Positions 8,614-16,819 of a stretch of DNA of 64,000 nucleotides are shown piece by piece. The notes under the pieces were generated by a model. That model searched no databases and was not told where the DNA came from. It was given only the letters and a program-made list of their open reading frames with translations. Position 1 is the first letter of the stretch. Every line of letters starts with the position of its first letter. The position numbers were made by a program, and so were the translations under genes. Source of the stretch: Gaiella sp038230035 (GTDB lineage: Bacteria; Actinomycetota; Thermoleophilia; Gaiellales; Gaiellaceae); contig JBBRNX010000018.1 of assembly GCA_038230035.1 (NCBI GenBank), forward strand, positions 11,660 to 75,659, written 5' to 3'.

Positions 8614-9245
8614 AGCGTGCGGCCGGCGACGATCCAGGAGGAGCCCTGGCTCGCAATCGGCTCGGTGTCCGAGAGCACCCGCAGCACGGTGATCGACCCT
8701 TCTATCGGCTCAGCATCGAGGCGTTCGAGGCACCGCCGCGCCATTCCCTCCGAGACGCCGTAGCCGACACGACCGGCGCGGAAGAGGAAGCCGATCGAGT
8801 CGCGGTCGCGGGTGGGGTTGATCGGTGCGCACAGGAGTGCGGCCCGGGGAAGGAGGTCGGAGCCGGCGATCTCGAGGCGGCAGAGCAACTCGCTCCAGTC
8901 GGCGGGCAGGTCGGCGAGCGCGGCATCCCAACTCGCGGCAAGCGACGGGGCAGGCTCGACAACAGGTGGAGCTTCCTCTCCGATCTCGCCGCGTTCCAGG
9001 ATGCACCAAACACGGTCGTCGTCGAGGCGTGCGAAGAGTCGGCGGACGGCCGCTGGAGACGAAGCGCCGGAACGCTGGACGTGGATGACGAGCTTGCTCC
9101 CGACCCGTCCGGCGCCTGCCGAGCCGAGGACGGCGGTCGCGCGCGGCAGGTCAGACGGCTGCTCGGTCTCGACGGTCACACGCACGTCCTGCCAGTCGCT
9201 GGGGAGCCGAGCCTCGATCGTGCGCCATTGGTCGACGAGCTTCAT
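8610..9245 (-). CDS. Uncharacterised protein with an internal duplication
   Basis: A 211-residue soluble protein that I do not recognise. It contains two related halves. The first has LPSDWQDVRVTVETEQPSDL then PRATAVLGSA (from ~residue 14); the second has LPADWSELLCRLEIAGSDLL then PRAALLCAPI (from ~residue 114). Each half ends in a predicted alpha/beta stretch in which the chain reads ARLDDDRVWCILERGE or LDAEPIEGSITVLRVL. No catalytic motif, signal peptide or membrane segment is visible. Codon use matches its neighbours. A TATGCT lies nine bases before the ATG and may be its -10. It diverges from the dehydrogenase cluster. Confidence 0.7.
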   Translation of the reverse strand: MKLVDQWRTIEARLPSDWQDVRVTVETEQPSDLPRATAVLGSAGAGRVGSKLVIHVQRSGASSPAAVRRLFARLDDDRVWCILERGEIGEEAPPVVEPAPSLAASWDAALADLPADWSELLCRLEIAGSDLLPRAALLCAPINPTRDRDSIGFLFRAGRVGYGVSEGMARRCLERLDAEPIEGSITVLRVLSDTEPIASQGSSWIVAGRTL

Positions 9246-9260
9246 CCGGAGTCCAGCATA

Positions 9261-10301
9261 ATGACGCCCGTGACTCAGGTAGAGGGAAAGCCGCGCGCCT
9301 CCACGGGCACGTTGCCGAAGAAGCGCCTACGGGAGTTGTTCCGCGAGATGCTGCTGATCCGTCGCTTCGAGGAGAAGGTCGAGGAGCGGTTCCGCGCCGG
9401 CGACCTGCCCGGCTTCCTGCACGTTGCGATCGGCCAGGAGGCCGTGGCCTGCGGCGTATGCGAGGCGCTCGAGCCGGACGACGTGATCGCGTCGACCCAT
9501 CGCGCGCACGCGCACACGATCGCGAAGGGCACGCCGGTCAACGCGATCATGGCCGAGATGTACGGCAAGAAAGAGGGCTGCTCGGGCGGGTACGGCGGCT
9601 CGATGCACCTCTACGACGTCGCGCGCGGCAACATGGGTGCGAACGCGGTCGTCGGCGGAGGTCTGCCGCAAATCGCCGGTGCGGCGCTGGCGTTCCAGCT
9701 GCGCAAGGAATCGCGCGTTGCCGTGGCGTTCTTCGGCGATGGCGCAACGAACACGGGCGCATTTCACGAGTCGATGAACCTCGCGCAGCTCTGGAAGCTG
9801 CCCGTCCTCTTCGTCCTCGAGAACAACGGCTGGGCAGAGTCCACGCCAGCGACCCAGCAGCTGCCGCTTGCCGTCGAGGAGATGGCTCAACGCGCGGCGG
9901 CGTACGGGATGACGGCGATGGAGGTCGACGGCCAGGACATCGAGGCGGTTGTCGAGGCGACTCGGAGCGCGCGCGACCACGCTGTTTCGGGCCAGGGCCC
10001 GGTCTTTCTGAACGTGCGCACCTACCGTTTCACCGGCCACTACGTCGGCGATCCGCAGGTCTATCGCGACAAGTCCGAGGTACGGCAGCTGCGCGAGACG
10101 CAGGATCCGATCGAGCTCCTACGCGCGCGTCTCGGCATGACTGGCGAGGAGTTCGAGAAGGTCGATGCCGAGGTCATTGCCGAGGTCGAGGGATCCGTCG
10201 AGTTCGCGCAGGCGGGTACGGACCCGGACCCCGCCGACGCGCTCAAGTGGGTCTACGCAGACGGCACGATGGAGCCCGCCTCGAGGGAACACAGTGCCTG
10301 A
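9261..10301 (+). CDS. pdhA: 2-oxoacid (pyruvate/acetoin-type) dehydrogenase E1 alpha subunit
   Basis: A 346-residue thiamine-diphosphate enzyme subunit that decarboxylates the 2-oxoacid together with E1 beta. The TPP motif is GDGATNTGAFHESMNLA...ENNGW (GDG and NN ~30 residues apart), preceded by the GGSMH segment. The C-terminal YRFTGHYVGDPQVYR resembles PdhA/AcoA proteins more than branched-chain E1 alpha. The ATG at 9261 is used here, but CATAAT at 9257-9262 lies seven bases before an in-frame GTG at 9270, so a leaderless start at 9270 is a real alternative. The frame also stays open upstream without homology. Its stop overlaps the E1 beta start. Confidence 0.9.
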   Translation: MTPVTQVEGKPRASTGTLPKKRLRELFREMLLIRRFEEKVEERFRAGDLPGFLHVAIGQEAVACGVCEALEPDDVIASTHRAHAHTIAKGTPVNAIMAEMYGKKEGCSGGYGGSMHLYDVARGNMGANAVVGGGLPQIAGAALAFQLRKESRVAVAFFGDGATNTGAFHESMNLAQLWKLPVLFVLENNGWAESTPATQQLPLAVEEMAQRAAAYGMTAMEVDGQDIEAVVEATRSARDHAVSGQGPVFLNVRTYRFTGHYVGDPQVYRDKSEVRQLRETQDPIELLRARLGMTGEEFEKVDAEVIAEVEGSVEFAQAGTDPDPADALKWVYADGTMEPASREHSA

Positions 10302-11274
10302 GATCACGTACCGCGAAGCCGTGCGGGACGCGCTCTCGCAGGCGATGCGCGGCGACGAGCGGATCTTCCTCATGGGCGAGGACATCGCCGAGATGGGCGG
10401 CTCGATGGGCGTGACCTCCGGCATGGTCGCCGAGTTCGGGCCTGAGCGGATCCGCAACACACCGATCTCGGAGATCGCGATCGTCGGCGCGGGAATCGGC
10501 GCTGCGATCCAGGGAATGTTGCCCGTCGTCGAGATCATGTACGAGGACTTCCTCACGATCTCGATGGAGCAGATCGTCAACCAGGCGGCGAAGCACCGGA
10601 CGATGTCCGGGGGTCAAGTGAAGGTGCCGCTCACGATACGAACGCAGGGTGGCGCGGGCTGGTCGCCGGGCGCGCAGCACGCACAGCAGCTCGAGTCGTG
10701 GTTCGTCCACGTGCCGGGGCTGAAGGTCGTCTTCGCCTCGACGCCCGAGGACGTGCGCGGGCTGCTGTGGTCGTCGATCTACGACCCGAACCCCGTCATC
10801 TTCTTCGAGCACCGCACCCTGTACCCGATCAAAGGGCAGGTACCGGACGAGCTCGAGCCGATCCCGCTCGGCAAGGCCCGCATCCACCGCGAGGGCACCG
10901 ATGTGAGCGTCATCGCGACCGGCCGGCTCGTGCACGAGGCGCTACAGGCCGCCGACGAGGCCGAGAAGGACGGCATCTCGGTGGAGGTCGTCGACCCGCG
11001 GACACTCTCACCGCTCGACGAGGAGACGATCGTCGGCTCGGTGCGCAAGACGACACGCTGCGTCACCGCGCACGAGGCGGTCGTCCAGGGCGGCTTCGGC
11101 GCCGAGCTCGCCGCCGTGATCCAGCACGGTGCCTTCGACTATCTCGACGCGCCGATCGAGCGCGTTGGGGCGCAGTTTGCTCCGCTTGCCTTCGCGCCCG
11201 TGATGGAGGACTTCTGCGTGCCACACGCGGCCGACGTCCTCGCAGCGATCCGCCGAACCCTCGCCCGAGCGTAG
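10294..11274 (+). CDS. pdhB: 2-oxoacid (pyruvate/acetoin-type) dehydrogenase E1 beta subunit
   Basis: A 326-residue E1 beta chain. It begins PEITYREAVRDALSQAM and contains the conserved FLMGEDIAEMGGSMGVTSG, NTPISEIAIVGAGIGAA, and the transketolase C-terminal domain (DVSVIATGRLVHEAL, VEVVDPRTLSPLDEETI, HEAVVQGGFGAEL). The GTG at 10294 starts the conserved N-terminus and overlaps the E1 alpha stop by eight bases; the frame is open further upstream but not homologous there. It pairs with E1 alpha in an alpha2beta2 heterotetramer and feeds the E2 lipoyl domain. Confidence 0.93.
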   Translation: MPEITYREAVRDALSQAMRGDERIFLMGEDIAEMGGSMGVTSGMVAEFGPERIRNTPISEIAIVGAGIGAAIQGMLPVVEIMYEDFLTISMEQIVNQAAKHRTMSGGQVKVPLTIRTQGGAGWSPGAQHAQQLESWFVHVPGLKVVFASTPEDVRGLLWSSIYDPNPVIFFEHRTLYPIKGQVPDELEPIPLGKARIHREGTDVSVIATGRLVHEALQAADEAEKDGISVEVVDPRTLSPLDEETIVGSVRKTTRCVTAHEAVVQGGFGAELAAVIQHGAFDYLDAPIERVGAQFAPLAFAPVMEDFCVPHAADVLAAIRRTLARA

Positions 11275-12533
11275 TGGCGACCGAGGTCAAGCTCCCGCGT
11301 CTCGGCCAGGGCATGGAGTCGGGCACGATCGTGCGCTGGCTGAAGAACGAGGGCGAAGCGGTCGCCAAGCGCGAGCCGCTCTACGAACTCGACACCGACA
11401 AGGTGACGCAGGAGGTCGAAGCCGAAGCGGACGGCGTGCTCCTCAAGATCGTCGTCGCCGAGGGGGAGGTAGACGTCGGCACGACTGTAGGCGTGATCGG
11501 CAAGGAGGGTGAGGAGTTCACGCTAGAGGCCGTCACTGCGCCCGCCTCTGCACCCGCCCCAGCCAGTCCCGCTCCTGAGCCGACAGCCGTAGCCCCAAGT
11601 GGCACTGAAACGCAAGGCGAGATCCCGGTTGCGGCGCCGCCCAAGCCAAGTGTTTCTGAAACACAAGGTGACCCCGCGGCCGCCGACGGGCGCGTGAAGG
11701 CCTCGCCGCTGGCGCGCCGGATCGCGCGCGAGCGTGGCGTCGACCTCGCTGCGGTGACAGGCACTGGGCCCGATGGGCGCGTGATCGCCGAGGACGTTGA
11801 GAGGGCGCCAGTCGGTCCAGCTCCTGCCGTATCCGTCGCGGCACCGAGCGCCGAGGTCGAGATCGTCCAGCTGACGTCGACGCGGAAGACGATCGCGCGA
11901 CGGCTGACCGAGGCGTGGACAGCTCCCGTTTTCCAGCTCGGCGTCTCGGTCGACATGACCGAAGCTCTCGCGCTTCGCGAGCAACTCGTCGCCCGGCTCG
12001 CCGAGGGCGCCACGAAACCGACGGTCAACGACATCCTGACGAAGCTCGCAGCAGCAGCGCTGACCCGTCACAGAGCCGTCAACGCGGTGTTCAGCGGCGA
12101 CTCGATCCAGCGCTTCCCGCATGCGCAAGTCGCGATCGCCGTTGCTGCGCCGAACGGCCTCGTCGTTCCCGTGATCCGCGATGCAGACGTGCGCACGATC
12201 CAGGAAATCGCCGACGTGCGTGCCGACCTGGTCGGCCGCGCGCGGAACGGAAAGCTCACGCTCGCCGATCTCGAAGGCGGCACGTTCACGATCTCGAACC
12301 TCGGCATGTTCGGCATCGAGCAGTTCGTCGCGGTGCTCAACCCGCCACAGGTCGCGATTCTCGCGGTCGGTGCGGTGAAGGACACGGCGGTCGTCGTCGA
12401 CGGCGAAATCGACATCGCGCCCATGCTGCAGCTGACGCTTACGTGCGACCACCGCGCGATCGACGGTGCGGAGGGTGCGGACTTCCTGCGCACTCTCGTC
12501 GCGCTCGTCGAGCAGCCGGCGCTCGCGCTCTGA
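11274..12533 (+). CDS. pdhC: Dihydrolipoamide acyltransferase (E2) of the 2-oxoacid dehydrogenase complex
   Basis: A 419-residue E2. A single lipoyl domain spans residues 1-77, with the lipoylated lysine K43 in ELDTDKVTQE. A Pro/Ala linker follows (~80-138), then the peripheral-subunit-binding domain (~140-175, ASPLARRIARERGVDL, GTGPDGRV) and the catalytic domain ending in the acyltransferase motif DHRAIDG (H393, D397). The GTG start overlaps the E1 beta TAG by one base. The linker contains two copies of a short repeat (PSGTETQG and PSVSETQG) encoded by palindromic DNA also seen near the ahcY terminator. Acyl specificity (acetyl or other) cannot be fixed from sequence. Confidence 0.93.
   Translation: MATEVKLPRLGQGMESGTIVRWLKNEGEAVAKREPLYELDTDKVTQEVEAEADGVLLKIVVAEGEVDVGTTVGVIGKEGEEFTLEAVTAPASAPAPASPAPEPTAVAPSGTETQGEIPVAAPPKPSVSETQGDPAAADGRVKASPLARRIARERGVDLAAVTGTGPDGRVIAEDVERAPVGPAPAVSVAAPSAEVEIVQLTSTRKTIARRLTEAWTAPVFQLGVSVDMTEALALREQLVARLAEGATKPTVNDILTKLAAAALTRHRAVNAVFSGDSIQRFPHAQVAIAVAAPNGLVVPVIRDADVRTIQEIADVRADLVGRARNGKLTLADLEGGTFTISNLGMFGIEQFVAVLNPPQVAILAVGAVKDTAVVVDGEIDIAPMLQLTLTCDHRAIDGAEGADFLRTLVALVEQPALAL
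11586..11671. repeat. Two copies of a short palindromic motif inside the E2 linker
   Basis: Around 11594 and 11653 the DNA reads AAGTGgcaCTGAAACgCAAGG and AAGTGtttCTGAAACaCAAGG. The second contains the perfect 15-base palindrome GTGTTTCTGAAACAC. A related motif, GTGTTACAGAAACACAAGG, forms the core of the hairpin at 25984-26022. Within E2 each copy is read in frame as a linker peptide. Confidence 0.5.
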
Positions 12534-12537
12534 TCCG

Positions 12538-13011
12538 ATGGCCGTAGTCCTCCGTACCGGGGGCGCACAGGACCTCCGTTTCCTGCGGGACATGCTCCAC
12601 CACGCCTACTACTGGCGCGAGCGCAACCCCGGAGCCGGGCCTGGTCCTGTCGCCCTCTACGTGAAGGGGTGGGGGCGGCGCGGGGACACCGCTGTGATCG
12701 CGCTGGTCGACGGCTTTCCGGCCGGCGCCGCCTGGTACCGCCTGTTCCGGGCGTCCCAGCCGGGGTTCGGCTTCGTCGACGAGCAGACGCCCGAGCTCGC
12801 GGCCGCTGTGGTGCCGAGCGCGCGCGGTCACGGGCTCGGCGGCTCTCTCCTCGACGCGCTGCTGGAGCGGGCACGGGCCGAACAGCACCCGGCCGTCAGT
12901 CTCTGTGTCGACAAGGAGAACGCCGGTGCCATCCACGTCTACGAGCAGCACGGGTTTAGTCGGGTGTCTGAGAGCGACGATTCGGTGACGATGGTGGCGG
13001 AGCTCGCGTGA
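12538..13011 (+). CDS. GNAT family N-acetyltransferase
   Basis: A 157-residue acetyl-CoA-dependent acetyltransferase of the GNAT fold. The acetyl-CoA binding motif A is seen as VVPSARGHGLGGSLLDALLERA (pattern R/Q-x-x-G-x-G/A at ARGHGLGG, residues ~95-102), and motif B as VDKENAGAIHVYEQHGFSRV. It starts at the ATG four bases after the E2 stop; the open frame extends into E2 without similarity. The substrate is unknown. Its position inside the dehydrogenase cluster, between E2 and E3, suggests cotranscription but not necessarily a shared function. Confidence 0.85.
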   Translation: MAVVLRTGGAQDLRFLRDMLHHAYYWRERNPGAGPGPVALYVKGWGRRGDTAVIALVDGFPAGAAWYRLFRASQPGFGFVDEQTPELAAAVVPSARGHGLGGSLLDALLERARAEQHPAVSLCVDKENAGAIHVYEQHGFSRVSESDDSVTMVAELA

Positions 13012-14012
13012 GTCTGGAGGCGCGTCCGCAGGCGCTCCATCTCCTCGGCGGATTCATGATCACCCAGGCGATGGGTGCCGTGGCCCGACTCGGTATTGCC
13101 GATCTCGTCGCCGAGCAGCCGCGTACCGTTGCGCAGCTCGCCGAGGAGACCGGTGTGGACGTCGGCGGGTTGACCCGCGTGGTGCGTGCACTGGCGAGCG
13201 TCGGCGTCTTCGCGACCGAGGACGGCCTCGTTCGGACCACGGCTATCGGAGATCTCCTACGCGCAGGTGCGCCGGGTTCGATCCACGCGCTGGCGATTGC
13301 GTTTTCGAGCGAGCACTATGCGGCGTGGGGCGATGCGCACGAGAGCATCCGAACCGGGGAGCCGGCGTTTCCACGCCTGTTCGGCAGCCCGTACTTCGAA
13401 TGGCTTGGCAGTCATCCTGGAGAGGCCGACGTGTTCAACAGAGCGATGGCCTCGGCTACGGCCGCCAAACACGGTGTGCTCGTCGGGCGCGACTGGGCCG
13501 ACGTCGAGACCGTCGTCGACGTGGGCGGGGGGACAGGCTCGTTGCTCGGTGCGATTCTCTCCACCCAGCCGCACCTTCATGGTGTGGTCGTCGATCTCCC
13601 TCATGCTCGCGCAGGCGCAGAGGCTACGATCGCAGCCGCAGGACTCGAAGACCGCTTCTCGTTCGTCGAAGCGAGTTTTTTCGAGGCCGTTCCCGACGGT
13701 GCCGACGTCTACATCCTGTCGCAGATCCTCCACGACTGGAACGATGAGCAGGCGAGGGCGATCCTCCGTGTGTGTCGGGCCGCCTCCCGCCCGGACTCGA
13801 GGTTACTGATCGTCGACGCGGTTCTCCGCCCCGGCGACGAGCCGGACTGGGCCAAGGTGATCGACCTCCACATGCTCGTCATGCTCGGTGGCCGCGAACG
13901 CTCGGAGGAGGAGTGGCGAAGCCTGCTCGCCGAAGGCGGCTTCACGCTCGATCGCATCGTGCCTGCTGGGCCGGGGACAGTCGTGGAGGCGACGCCGGAC
14001 CGCGCCGCGTGA
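13008..14012 (+). CDS. Acetylserotonin-type O-methyltransferase family protein
   Basis: A 334-residue protein with the N-terminal winged-helix dimerisation domain of plant/polyketide O-methyltransferases (residues ~8-95, FMITQAMGAVARLGIADLVA, VAQLAEETGVDVGGLTRVVR) and a C-terminal SAM-binding domain (VVDVGGGTGSLLGAIL ~residue 168; later YILSQILHDWNDEQA, which carries the histidine of the HDW motif, and MLVMLGGRERSEEEW). The start GTG overlaps the previous stop as GTGA. This family methylates hydroxyls on small aromatic or polyketide substrates; no biosynthetic cluster surrounds it, so the substrate is open. Confidence 0.85.
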   Translation: MSLEARPQALHLLGGFMITQAMGAVARLGIADLVAEQPRTVAQLAEETGVDVGGLTRVVRALASVGVFATEDGLVRTTAIGDLLRAGAPGSIHALAIAFSSEHYAAWGDAHESIRTGEPAFPRLFGSPYFEWLGSHPGEADVFNRAMASATAAKHGVLVGRDWADVETVVDVGGGTGSLLGAILSTQPHLHGVVVDLPHARAGAEATIAAAGLEDRFSFVEASFFEAVPDGADVYILSQILHDWNDEQARAILRVCRAASRPDSRLLIVDAVLRPGDEPDWAKVIDLHMLVMLGGRERSEEEWRSLLAEGGFTLDRIVPAGPGTVVEATPDRAA

Positions 14013-14054
14013 CTACGATCGATCGGGCGAAGCGACTGAAAGGGTTGAGACCGA

Positions 14055-15446
14055 ATGGAATGTGACGTCGCCGTCCTCGGGGGCGGTCCGGGCGGTTACA
14101 CGGCGGCGATCCGCGCTGCACAGCTCGGTGCGAAGGTCGTGTGTATCGAGCAGGAGCCCGAACTCGGAGGCACATGCCTCCGGGTCGGCTGCATCCCGAC
14201 GAAGGCTTGGGTGCAGACCGCGCACGCGCTGCACGATGCGCGCGACACTTTCGCGAAGCTCGGTGCGGTCGTCGGCGAGCCGACGCTCGACTTCGCGGCC
14301 GCGAACTCCTGGAAGGACGGCGTCGTCGCGCAGATGACCGGTGGCGTGGCGCAGCTTTTCAAGGCCAACGGCGTGGAGTGGGTCAAGGGCCGTGGGACGT
14401 TCACCGGCCCGAGCACGATCGCGGTCGAGGGTTCGGAGGACGTGAGCTTCAAGAGCGCGGTCGTCGCGACGGGCTCGTTCCCGGTTCGGCCGCCGATCCA
14501 GGGGCTCGACTCGCCACGCTGCGTGGACTCGACGGGACTCCTCGCCCAGACCGAGGTACCGCGGAGGCTCGTCGTGCTCGGCGGCGGGATCATCGGCTGC
14601 GAGTTCGCCTCCATCCTCAACCGTTTCGGCACCGGGGTGACGGTGATCGAGATGCTGCCGGCGCTGATCCCGCAGGAGGACGCGGACGCCGCCAAGGAGC
14701 TCGCGAAGGCGTTCGGCAAGCGTGGGATTACGCTGCACCTCGGCAAGCAATGCACGGGCGTCGACGACACGGGGTCGGGGCTTGTAGTCCACTTCGGTGA
14801 CGGTGAGAGCGTCGAAGCGAACCTCATGCTCGTCGCCGTTGGGCGGGCGGCGCTGGTCGACGGCATCGGCCTCGAGGCGGCGGGTGTCTCCTTCGACCGC
14901 AAGGGCATTGCGACAGACGGCCATCGACGCACGAACGTGCCGAACATCTACGCGGTCGGTGACTGCGCCGGCTACTGGCAGCTCGCACACACGGCGTTCC
15001 GCGAGGGCGAAGTCGCGGCCGAGAACGCCTGTGGACACGAGGCGACGATCGGCACGCCTGCGGTGCCACGGCCGATCTACACCGACCCCGAGATCGCCGG
15101 CGTCGGCCTCACCGAAGCACAGGCAAAGGAGCGCCACGGCGAAGAGAACGTCGCGATCGGGCGCGCCCCGTGGGCTGCCATCGCACGCGCCGTGATGTCA
15201 GGTGATACGACGGGCTGGGTGAAGACGATCCACGAGACCACCTACGGCGAGCTGCTCGGGATCGTCATCGTCGGCCCGCACGCCACCGATCTGATCGCGA
15301 CCGGCGTCGTCGCGCTCGACGCCGAATCGACCATCGAGACCATTGCCGACGGCATCGCGCCGCATCCGACGTACTCCGAGGCGATCAAAGAGGCCGGGCT
15401 CGTCGCGCTCGGTCGCGCCATCCACCTACCGCCGAAGCGCCGCTGA
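14055..15446 (+). CDS. lpdA: Dihydrolipoyl dehydrogenase (E3)
   Basis: A 463-residue flavoprotein disulfide reductase that reoxidises the E2 lipoyl group using NAD+. The FAD motif is VLGGGPGGYTAAIRAAQLG; the redox-active disulfide is C41-C46 in GGTCLRVGCIPTK; the NAD-binding motif is LVVLGGGIIGCEFASIL; FAD contact NIYAVGDCAG; and the C-terminal catalytic HPTYSE (His-Glu pair) is intact. Length is as expected (~460-470). It lies 43 bases after the O-methyltransferase and completes the complex encoded from 9261. Confidence 0.96.
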   Translation: MECDVAVLGGGPGGYTAAIRAAQLGAKVVCIEQEPELGGTCLRVGCIPTKAWVQTAHALHDARDTFAKLGAVVGEPTLDFAAANSWKDGVVAQMTGGVAQLFKANGVEWVKGRGTFTGPSTIAVEGSEDVSFKSAVVATGSFPVRPPIQGLDSPRCVDSTGLLAQTEVPRRLVVLGGGIIGCEFASILNRFGTGVTVIEMLPALIPQEDADAAKELAKAFGKRGITLHLGKQCTGVDDTGSGLVVHFGDGESVEANLMLVAVGRAALVDGIGLEAAGVSFDRKGIATDGHRRTNVPNIYAVGDCAGYWQLAHTAFREGEVAAENACGHEATIGTPAVPRPIYTDPEIAGVGLTEAQAKERHGEENVAIGRAPWAAIARAVMSGDTTGWVKTIHETTYGELLGIVIVGPHATDLIATGVVALDAESTIETIADGIAPHPTYSEAIKEAGLVALGRAIHLPPKRR

Positions 15447-15682
15447 TGTCGGCTTCCTCGAAACGCAACACCGTCGTCGGAGCTCTCGTCTGGTGGTACG
15501 CCAAGCGCATGATCCGGAAGCGAGGCGCGGCCGCGCTTGCCGGTTTGGCGGCGGGTGAAGGGCTCTCGCTGGTTCGGCCCGGCAAGCAACATCGCAGGCG
15601 CTGGCTCCTGCTCCTGGGGCTGACGGCCGGCGCCGGTCTCCTGTGGTGGCGGCGCAAGCAGACGAACTCCGTCGAGTTGTGA
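15446..15682 (+). CDS. Small membrane protein of unknown function
   Basis: A 78-residue basic protein. It has a positively charged N-terminal half (AKRMIRKRGAAALAGLAAGEG) and one clear transmembrane helix near the C-terminus (WLLLLGLTAGAGLLWW, ~53-68) followed by RRK. The ATG overlaps the lpdA stop (TGATG) and the end overlaps the next gene as GTGA, which strongly supports it as a translated gene in this operon. I do not recognise the family. Confidence 0.65.
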   Translation: MSASSKRNTVVGALVWWYAKRMIRKRGAAALAGLAAGEGLSLVRPGKQHRRRWLLLLGLTAGAGLLWWRRKQTNSVEL

Positions 15683-16764
15683 GCGACGGCGCCCGGTTCG
15701 TCCGGCCGTCGCTCGACCAGCTTCCCCCGGGCGATCCCGCCGAGCCGTTCGCGGCCGGAACTGCCCTGCTCGGGCTGAACGAAGGGTTGGACGGCCCGTT
15801 TCCGGCCGCGCTCGCCGCCATCGAGCGGGCTGTCCCGAACCTCGGGCGCTACCCGAATCGCGGCTCATACGAGCTTGTCGAGGCGCTCGCTTCGCGCCAT
15901 GCCGTGCTGCCGTCGCAGGTGTGTGTGGCGGCCGGCGCCGACGCCGTGATCGGGTATGTCTGCCAGGCGGTTCTGCAGCCCGGCGACGAGGTCGTTCTCC
16001 CCTGGCCGTCGTTCCCGAGCTTCGTCCGCGATTCGCAGAAACGCGATGGCGTGCCGGTGACGGTCGCGCTCGCGAACAACCAGGTCGACCTCGTTGCGCT
16101 GCGTTCTGCGATCACTCCACGCACCCGGATGCTCTTTCTCGCGACCCCGAACAACCCAACCGGTCTGGCTGTGCCACGTGACGAGGTAATCGCCTTCGTC
16201 CACGACCTGCCCGGGCACGTCCTGCCCGTGATCGACGAGGCCTACTTCGACTACCTCGATCCTGCAAAGCGGCTCGATTCGATTGAGGATCTCGTCCAGA
16301 GCCGGGCGGACGTGCTCGTGCTTCGCACGTTCTCCAAGCTCTACGGGCTGGCGGGCCTCCGCGTCGGCTATGGCGTCGGCCCTGCCGCCGTCGTCGCGGC
16401 CATGAGAAAGGTGCAACGTGGCTACGACGTCGGGGCGCTCGCTCAGGTTGCCGCGCTCGCGAGCCTCGACGATGCCGCTGAGGTCGAGCGCCGGCGTGCC
16501 GCGAACCGGGACGCGATCCGCGCTCTTACCGCGCTGCTCCAGGCGCGCGGGCTCGAGCCGCTTCCCGGCAGCGTGACGAACTTCGTTCTCGTCGAGGTCG
16601 AAACGGACGCCGACGAGGTAGCGGCTGCGCTATTGCGTCACGACGTCGCAGTCCAGTCCGGCACGCCGTTCGGCGCTCCCACGTCGCTCCGGATCGGAGC
16701 CGGGTCGAGCGACGAGCTGGCGCGCCTCGATGCTGGGCTTGCCGCGGTGCTACCAGCCCCCTAG
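15679..16764 (+). CDS. HisC-like class I/II aminotransferase
   Basis: A 361-residue PLP-dependent fold type I aminotransferase resembling histidinol-phosphate aminotransferase. Visible landmarks are GLNEGLDGPFPAA (HisC-type LNxNENPxGP region, diverged), YPNRGSYELVEALA, ATPNNPTG (PLP ring contact), IDEAYFDY, and the PLP lysine K220 in RTFSKLYGLAGLRVGYG. It starts at the GTG overlapping the previous stop. No other his genes are nearby, so it could be HisC or a relative acting on another amino acid (aromatic, cobalamin-type). Confidence 0.82.
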   Translation: MSDGARFVRPSLDQLPPGDPAEPFAAGTALLGLNEGLDGPFPAALAAIERAVPNLGRYPNRGSYELVEALASRHAVLPSQVCVAAGADAVIGYVCQAVLQPGDEVVLPWPSFPSFVRDSQKRDGVPVTVALANNQVDLVALRSAITPRTRMLFLATPNNPTGLAVPRDEVIAFVHDLPGHVLPVIDEAYFDYLDPAKRLDSIEDLVQSRADVLVLRTFSKLYGLAGLRVGYGVGPAAVVAAMRKVQRGYDVGALAQVAALASLDDAAEVERRRAANRDAIRALTALLQARGLEPLPGSVTNFVLVEVETDADEVAAALLRHDVAVQSGTPFGAPTSLRIGAGSSDELARLDAGLAAVLPAP

Positions 16765-16782
16765 CCAAGCCGGAGCCTCCGG

Positions 16783-16788
16783 TATCCT
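16783..16788 (+). promoter_or_regulatory. Possible -10 element for the LCP-ugd operon
   Basis: TATCCT lies 31 bases before the ATG at 16820. Between them GGGCGC-TCG-GCGCCC can form a short hairpin (16797-16811). Confidence 0.3.
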
Positions 16789-16819
16789 CGGTCAGCGGGC
16801 GCTCGGCGCCCGTCGCCGT

